This document shows positions 59,436 to 64,000 of a DNA stretch of 64,000 nucleotides, one piece after another (the stretch's first letter is position 1; each line of letters begins with the position of its first letter). Below the pieces are notes generated by a model. That model was not told where the DNA came from, did no database searches, and was given only the letters and a program-made list of their open reading frames with translations. The stretch comes from Coriaria nepalensis (lineage: Eukaryota > Streptophyta > Magnoliopsida > Cucurbitales > Coriariaceae). A program made the position numbers and the translations under genes. The stretch is from NCBI GenBank assembly GCA_027186245.1, contig CP114495.1, positions 10,036,501 through 10,100,500 of the forward strand, in the 5' to 3' direction.

Positions 59436-59855
59436 ATATTACAACATAAAAGAAAGGAGGAGGAAGTAATGGGAGAGATTTTATGTGGTCTGCTTATCAC
59501 ACTAATTTGTAACTTGTCTGGCTATAGATAGAGCTTCTATCTATCTATCCATCTTATATTATCTTATATGGTTGCTTTGTCTGTATTTCTTGGTATCAAA
59601 TTTGATAAGAGGGGCCATTCTGGTCCTAACTCCTGACTTGGTGGACTGAACTATTGGTGAAGGGTTAGATTTAATTAAGTTTGGTCGGTTCGATTAATAC
59701 TTGCATGAACTGATTCATGCCATCATTGTGAATCAAAACCAATAAGAAATTGCCGCATACTAATAAATATTGACGCAAGTTAAAACAAGCCGATGCAGTT
59801 TGATGAAGAGAGCAGTGCATTCTAAATGCATTAAAGAGCATTTAATCCAAAAAAA
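59436..59855. other. 3' flank of SIP1 up to the retrotransposon
   Basis: Probable SIP1 3' UTR, with short CTAT repeats near 59536-59550, then ordinary intergenic DNA. No gene is seen. Confidence 0.6.
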
Positions 59856-60572
59856 TGTTAGTATACATTGTGTACATAGGGTCTTTACAAGGTAAAGAAG
59901 AACATTCATCAGCTTCCGACCACCTAAGCATCTTTGAAGATTGCTTGTTTGGTTAGTGAATCAACAATTGGAAATTGGCAAAAAATGTTGACTTTTTCAC
60001 TCCATAATTCAAATGTATTGACTCATATTCCATTAGCTTCCTCTCATCATTTATGACTTGTTGCAATTGGTTTGAAAGTGATCAGATCATTAAAACTCAA
60101 CTTGAGGCATAATCTTGTTTTTCCTGTTTTATTGATTTTGGCCTTGTGAAGTTTTCTATTTTGGGACATGTTTGACTTCAAATGGAGTTGCTTTGCCCTT
60201 AACCAAGTTTGTTTTAGTTGGTTGGACCTCAAGCTTCGAGATCAAGCATGCCAAAGTCCATCATCTCATTTTTGGTGTTTTAGTACAAAGCAAAAAGTTG
60301 CTTTTGTAGAAACAACTTTTTGCACTTTACTGTTTTTATGTGCTTTTGTGTGCTAAGTACTCAATTGGTGTCTATTTCGTTTTGTTCCATCTAATCCATT
60401 GTGATTAAAGATGTATCAGTTTACTTTCACTTTAATTGTAATTGTTCTAATTTGTAATCATCTCTTTGTTAAGTATTAATATAATGAAAAACTTGCAAAG
60501 TAGCAAGTAAAAAAATTTTATCAGCAATCAAGTTGTGTTTTGTTTTTTGCACTCAACTTTGAAATTCTAACA
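59856..60572 (+). repeat. 5' LTR of a Ty1/copia element
   Basis: It begins TGTTAG (59856-59861) and ends CTAACA (60567-60572), the perfect short inverted repeat expected of an LTR. A tRNA-type primer-binding site follows at once. Length is 717 bp. No second LTR is present in the window, so the left boundary rests on the inverted ends and spacing. Confidence 0.75.
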
Positions 60573-60584
60573 TGCTATCAGAGC
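60573..60584 (+). other. Primer-binding site of the copia element
   Basis: TGCTATCAGAGC lies directly after the LTR end. It differs by one base from the usual plant copia site TGGTATCAGAGC, which pairs with the 3' end of initiator Met-tRNA. Confidence 0.8.
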
Positions 60585-60691
60585 TTAATTCTTAAGGGGG
60601 CATGATCATCATCCATTCTTTCTCTTCCAACTTCAATCGATAAAAAAAAAAAAGCAGATTCTTACCTACTCAAAAAGCCATAAAATCATAA

Positions 60692-61547
60692 ATGTCTTCC
60701 AACAATGTGAATCTTCCATCTCCGCCTATTTTCAATGGAAAAGACTGACATATGGAATGAAAAGATGTAAAATTACCTTATTACATTCGATATATAGGAA
60801 GTAGTGGAAGAAGGCTATGAACCTCCTGCTGAAGATAATCACTTCACAATCAACTGATGGCAGACAAGGAAAAGAGATTAAAGAACTATAGAGCTATTAC
60901 AAGCATCCAATCTGCCATTTCGAATGAGATTCACACAAGGATTCTTTGCCTAAAAAATACCAAATCAGTGTGGGATACTCTTCAAGCATAATTCCATAGA
61001 GCCAAAAAGGTTAGAGCTGTCAACTTGCTCACTACAAGAAGAGACTTTGAAGCTCTAAGAATGAAAGATGATGAACCTATCAAGGATTATGTGGATAAGC
61101 TAAATGAGATTGTGAGTCAAATGAGAATGCTAGGAAGTGACATTACTAAAAGCTCCATCGTGAACAAGGTGTTAGTGAGCTTGCCTTCCAAATTTGACTC
61201 AAAAGTGGATGCTATAGAGGAAAGCAATGATCTATCCAAACTAACCATGAATGAACTCGTAGGCTCACTTCAAGCAAATGAAAAAAGACATTCAACTAGG
61301 ACATATGCAACTACAGAAAGTGTTTTCTTTGCAAATAAAAAAAAACCTTGTAAAAGGGACAACAAAGGCAACATCTCCAAACCCTTCAAATCCTACAAGC
61401 AAGAAGAAGAAACACACTTGTACCATTTGCAAGAGAAATGGGCACTTTGAAAAGACTTGTTGGAATAAGGGCAAACCTCAATGCTCTTATTTCAAGAGAT
61501 TCGGTCAAGTGGAGAAGGAGTGCATAAAAAGAAAGTATGAAACATAA
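60692..61547 (+). pseudogene. Broken copia gag with zinc knuckle
   Basis: It starts at ATG 60692 with MSSNNVNLPSPPIFNGK and meets a stop soon after. The UBN2-type gag core (DFEALRMKDDEPIKDYVDKL, from about 61045) is then open to 61450. A frame change leads into the zinc knuckle CTICKRNGHFEKTC, a proper C-x2-C-x4-H-x4-C. At least one stop and one shift separate the parts, so no full gag can be made. Confidence 0.85.
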
Positions 61548-61559
61548 AATCACAAATCT

Positions 61560-62918
61560 CAACAAGCAAATCATGCTGAAGATGAAGAAAATACCTTCAT
61601 GGTCACACAAGCCAAAATACCAAGATAAAGGCATGAATGGTTGATTGACATTGGATGCACAAGTCACATGACCTTCAATAAAGACTTGTTTCTCAGCCTA
61701 GACATGTCAAGCAAGACAAATGACATTGTAGGCAATGGTGAAACTCTGAAGGTAGAAGGAAGAGGGATTGTTTTTGTCAAGACAAGCAATAGAATATGGA
61801 CAATCAAAGATGTTCTTTATGTTCCTAATATGGATCAGAACCTTCTCAGTGTGGGGCAAATCATGAAGAGCGGTTGATGTCTCACATTCTAAGAAGAATA
61901 CTGCAGAATCCTAAATTCCAACATGAAGCTGATTGTTTAGGCCAAGATCAACAATAACAGCTTCTCTCTAAATTGAGAAAATGGTGATCATAAGGCTATG
62001 ATGAGCAAAGTTGATGAATCGTGGCTTTGGCACAAAAGATATGGCCACTGTGACCTGAGGAAACTTAGCATTCTGAGCTCAAAAGGGTTGGTTGAAGACA
62101 TTCCAAAGTTGTAAGTTCAAATTGAAATTTGTGAATGCTGTCAACTTGGAATAATGAAGAGGAAGCATTTTCCTATCAACCATGCTAAAAGGGCATCTAA
62201 GAAGCTTCAGCATGTTCACTCAGATGTATGTAGACCTATGAAGGTTCCCTCATTGAACAACATCAAATTCTTCCTACTGTTTATAGATGATCAAATAAGG
62301 TATGGCTAGATTTACTTTCTCAAAAACAAATCATAAGTGTTTGTGGCTGTTCAAGAAGTTCAAACCCTTGGTTGAAGCTCAATCAGAAAAGAAAATCAAA
62401 GTCTTAAGGACTGATAATAGAGTGTAATACAACTCAACTAAGTTCAAACATTTTTATAAAACACAAGGCATTGTCCACCAATTTATAGTGCCTTATTCAC
62501 TTCAGTAAAATGGGGTTGCTGAAAGAAGAAATTGAATCATAATGGAGATGTCTAGAAGCATGATGTTTGAGAAAAAGGTCCCCAAAAGATTTTGGGCTGA
62601 GGCAGCCTTCACCTCTATACATCAGTTGAACATATTTCCTACTAAAGCTGTAGAGGGAAAAACTCCATATGAGCCATGGTTCAACCTCAAACCTTATGCC
62701 TCTCATCTCAAGGTATTCGGTTCAATTTGCTTCATCTTATCTCTGATGCCAAGAGGGATAAACTCTCTGAAAATTCAAAAAAGTGTGTGTTGGTTGGCTA
62801 TAGTGCTGAAAGCAAGGGATATAGAGTTTTCAATCCAAAGTCCAACAAGGTTATGGTCAGTAGGGATGTAACCTTTGATGAGCTAGCAAACCTCAAATGG
62901 GACAATGAAGATGAATAA
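61560..62918 (+). pseudogene. Broken copia protease and integrase
   Basis: The protease motif near 61641 reads WLIDIGCTSHMT, so the usual active-site D-S-G has become D-I-G. The pre-integrase motif WHKRYGH is near 62030. Integrase remnants include AERRN near 62520 and FWAEAAFTSIHQLN near 62590. Several stops and shifts interrupt it, for example at the end of 61641-61877 and between 62542 and 62918. Confidence 0.85.
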
Positions 62919-63016
62919 AGCTCATAATTATTAATGGAGGAGCAAGCTGTGCAATTTGAACTTTTGTATGGTGAAGAGGATGAACCTAAAAATCAAGGTT
63001 CAGAAGCATTAATGAT

Positions 63017-63400
63017 TTGTATCAAAGATGCAACTTGGCCAACTCAAAACTTAGCTGCTATGAAGAGGCCAGAGGTGGTCCAAATTGGGAACAAGCAATG
63101 AATGAAGAGATTTCCACAATCAACAAGAGTGAGACTTGGAAACTGACCAAGAAACCATACGACAAGAAAACCATTGGGAGGAAGTGGATTTACAAGGTTA
63201 AAGTCATTCCGGATGGAACCACGAAGAGGCACAAAGTAAGACTTGTTGTCAAGGGATATTCACAACAACATGGAGTTGATTATGGAGATACATTTGCTCC
63301 AGTTGCTAGATTGGATACAATCATAATGGTAATAGCTATTGCAGTTTCAAAAGGGTGGAAAATTGATCAACTTTGTAATCCCCCAATATCTCTAGATTAG
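63017..63400 (+). pseudogene. Truncated copia reverse transcriptase
   Basis: N-terminal RT motifs are clear: WEQAMNEEISTINKSETWKL, GRKWIYKVKVIPDGT and DYGDTFAPVARLDTI. Homology stops after GWKID at about 63372; the expected QLDVKNAF motif and all later parts are absent. The stretch to the stop at 63400 is unrelated sequence. Confidence 0.9.
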
Positions 63401-64000
63401 GTATAGTAGTGGGAAAATAAATTTAAAATGGACTTATTAGTAAATTTTAATTTCCACCTATACCTAATTTTAACAATAGAAATAATTAGGGACCATTTTA
63501 TAATTTTAAAATTTAAAAATGGGCTTAAGTTTAAATAATGATAATAATAATAATAATAATAATAGTAATAATAAATTAAATAAAATAAGGCCACGTTGTT
63601 ACCATTTGGCAAACACCTTAAGCAACATCAGCATTATGGTTGCTGTTTCATCATAATATGTGTCATGCAATATGCTTAATCACCACATAAGGTGTCAATC
63701 TTAAGCATATCTGATTGTACTATATAAATCCCATTTGATGTTTACGGCAAAAGCATGTAGAGAGGACATAAGAGAAAGGGAGAGAAAGGAAAGAAAAGAA
63801 AGAAAGGAAAGAAAGAGAGGAAAGGAAAGAAAGAGAGAAAGGAAAGAGAGGAAAGGAAAAAGGAGAGAAAGGAAAGGAAGGGAAAGAAAGGAAAGAAAGA
63901 AAAAGGAAAGTCAAAATCTCCGGTCAACTAATCTTTGTAAGTATAGTCTCACTGCAACACCCGGATATTATTGGTTTATTATTATGGTTATAATGTCTGC
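63401..64000. other. AT-rich and GGAAAG-rich DNA at the right edge
   Basis: A stem-like pair occurs near 63395-63412 and 63455-63472 (TTAGGTATA against TATACCTAA). There follow a (TAA)n run at about 63538-63575, a TATATAAATCCC box near 63720-63731 and a GAAAG-rich purine tract at about 63770-63910. No gene is supported. It may be part of another element cut by the window end. Confidence 0.5.
63770..63910. repeat. Imperfect GAAAG/GGAAA purine tract
   Basis: About 140 bases of almost pure A and G on the plus strand with irregular GAAAG-type units. Its reverse complement gives a spurious Phe/Ser/Leu-rich open frame. Confidence 0.9.

Larger units (their letters stand above)
59856..63375 (+). mobile_element. 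Truncated, degenerate Ty1/copia retrotransposon
   Basis: Order is 5' LTR, primer-binding site, gag, protease, integrase, reverse transcriptase, the copia order. The frame is broken by many stops and shifts. Reverse transcriptase homology ends abruptly after the ...VSKGWKID segment at about 63372, before the catalytic YVDD part. RNase H and the 3' LTR are missing. The element cannot move by itself. It is the only clear transposon in the window. Confidence 0.9.

Noticed and set aside
1..64000. tRNA and rRNA genes
   Set aside because: A scan for GGTTCGAATCC-type B boxes with a matching A box, and for rRNA core sequence, gave nothing convincing.

Overview
This is a stretch of plant nuclear genome, most probably from a eudicot. 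The genes have many short GT-AG introns in AT-rich flanks, intergenic DNA is full of microsatellites, and a broken Ty1/copia retrotransposon lies at the right end. The proteins match known flowering-plant families closely. No rRNA, tRNA, CRISPR or prokaryotic feature was seen.

Layout, left to right: a SEC14-like lipid-transfer gene (121-2738, +); a doubtful small locus (about 3.3-4.0 kb); two tandem WEB-family coiled-coil genes (4507-6525 and 8614-10639, -) whose 5' leaders are also duplicated; an AGCVIII D6PK-type kinase (12228-14469, -); a gene-poor AT-rich gap with a 1.2 kb inverted repeat built from about 366-bp units (about 16.15-17.38 kb); the AP-4 beta adaptin gene (18867-23200, +); a heavy-metal-associated isoprenylated protein gene (25040-25799, +); an AIR3/SBT5-type subtilase (28182-32458, +); PNO1 (33852-34526, +) converging on DDI1 (35608-39677, -); TFB1, the TFIIH p62 subunit (40184-44629, +), divergent from DDI1; a small membrane-protein gene (44943-45155, -); VARICOSE/EDC4 (45915-51898, +); a plastid DnaJ-like gene (52825-53295, -); a GH36 raffinose-synthase/seed-imbibition gene (56182-59435, +); and a 5' part of a copia element (59856 to about 63375).

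Most genes are housekeeping functions that do not form a pathway: membrane traffic (SEC14-like, AP-4), ribosome assembly (PNO1), protein turnover (DDI1), transcription and repair (TFB1) and mRNA decapping (VCS). From memory of the Arabidopsis map, PNO1, DDI1, VCS and the DnaJ gene have counterparts close together on chromosome 3 (At3g13230 to At3g13310), and SIP1 and TFB1 are neighbours at At1g55740 and At1g55750. The window therefore looks like a conserved ancestral gene block.

Gene models were built by reading splice sites by hand; for nearly all genes the summed exon lengths stay in frame from start to stop. The most unusual items are a perfect 63-bp copy of a TFB1 exon in its 3' flank, two GC-AG introns in TFB1, and the large inverted repeat at 16-17 kb. 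I found no convincing wholly new biological system.
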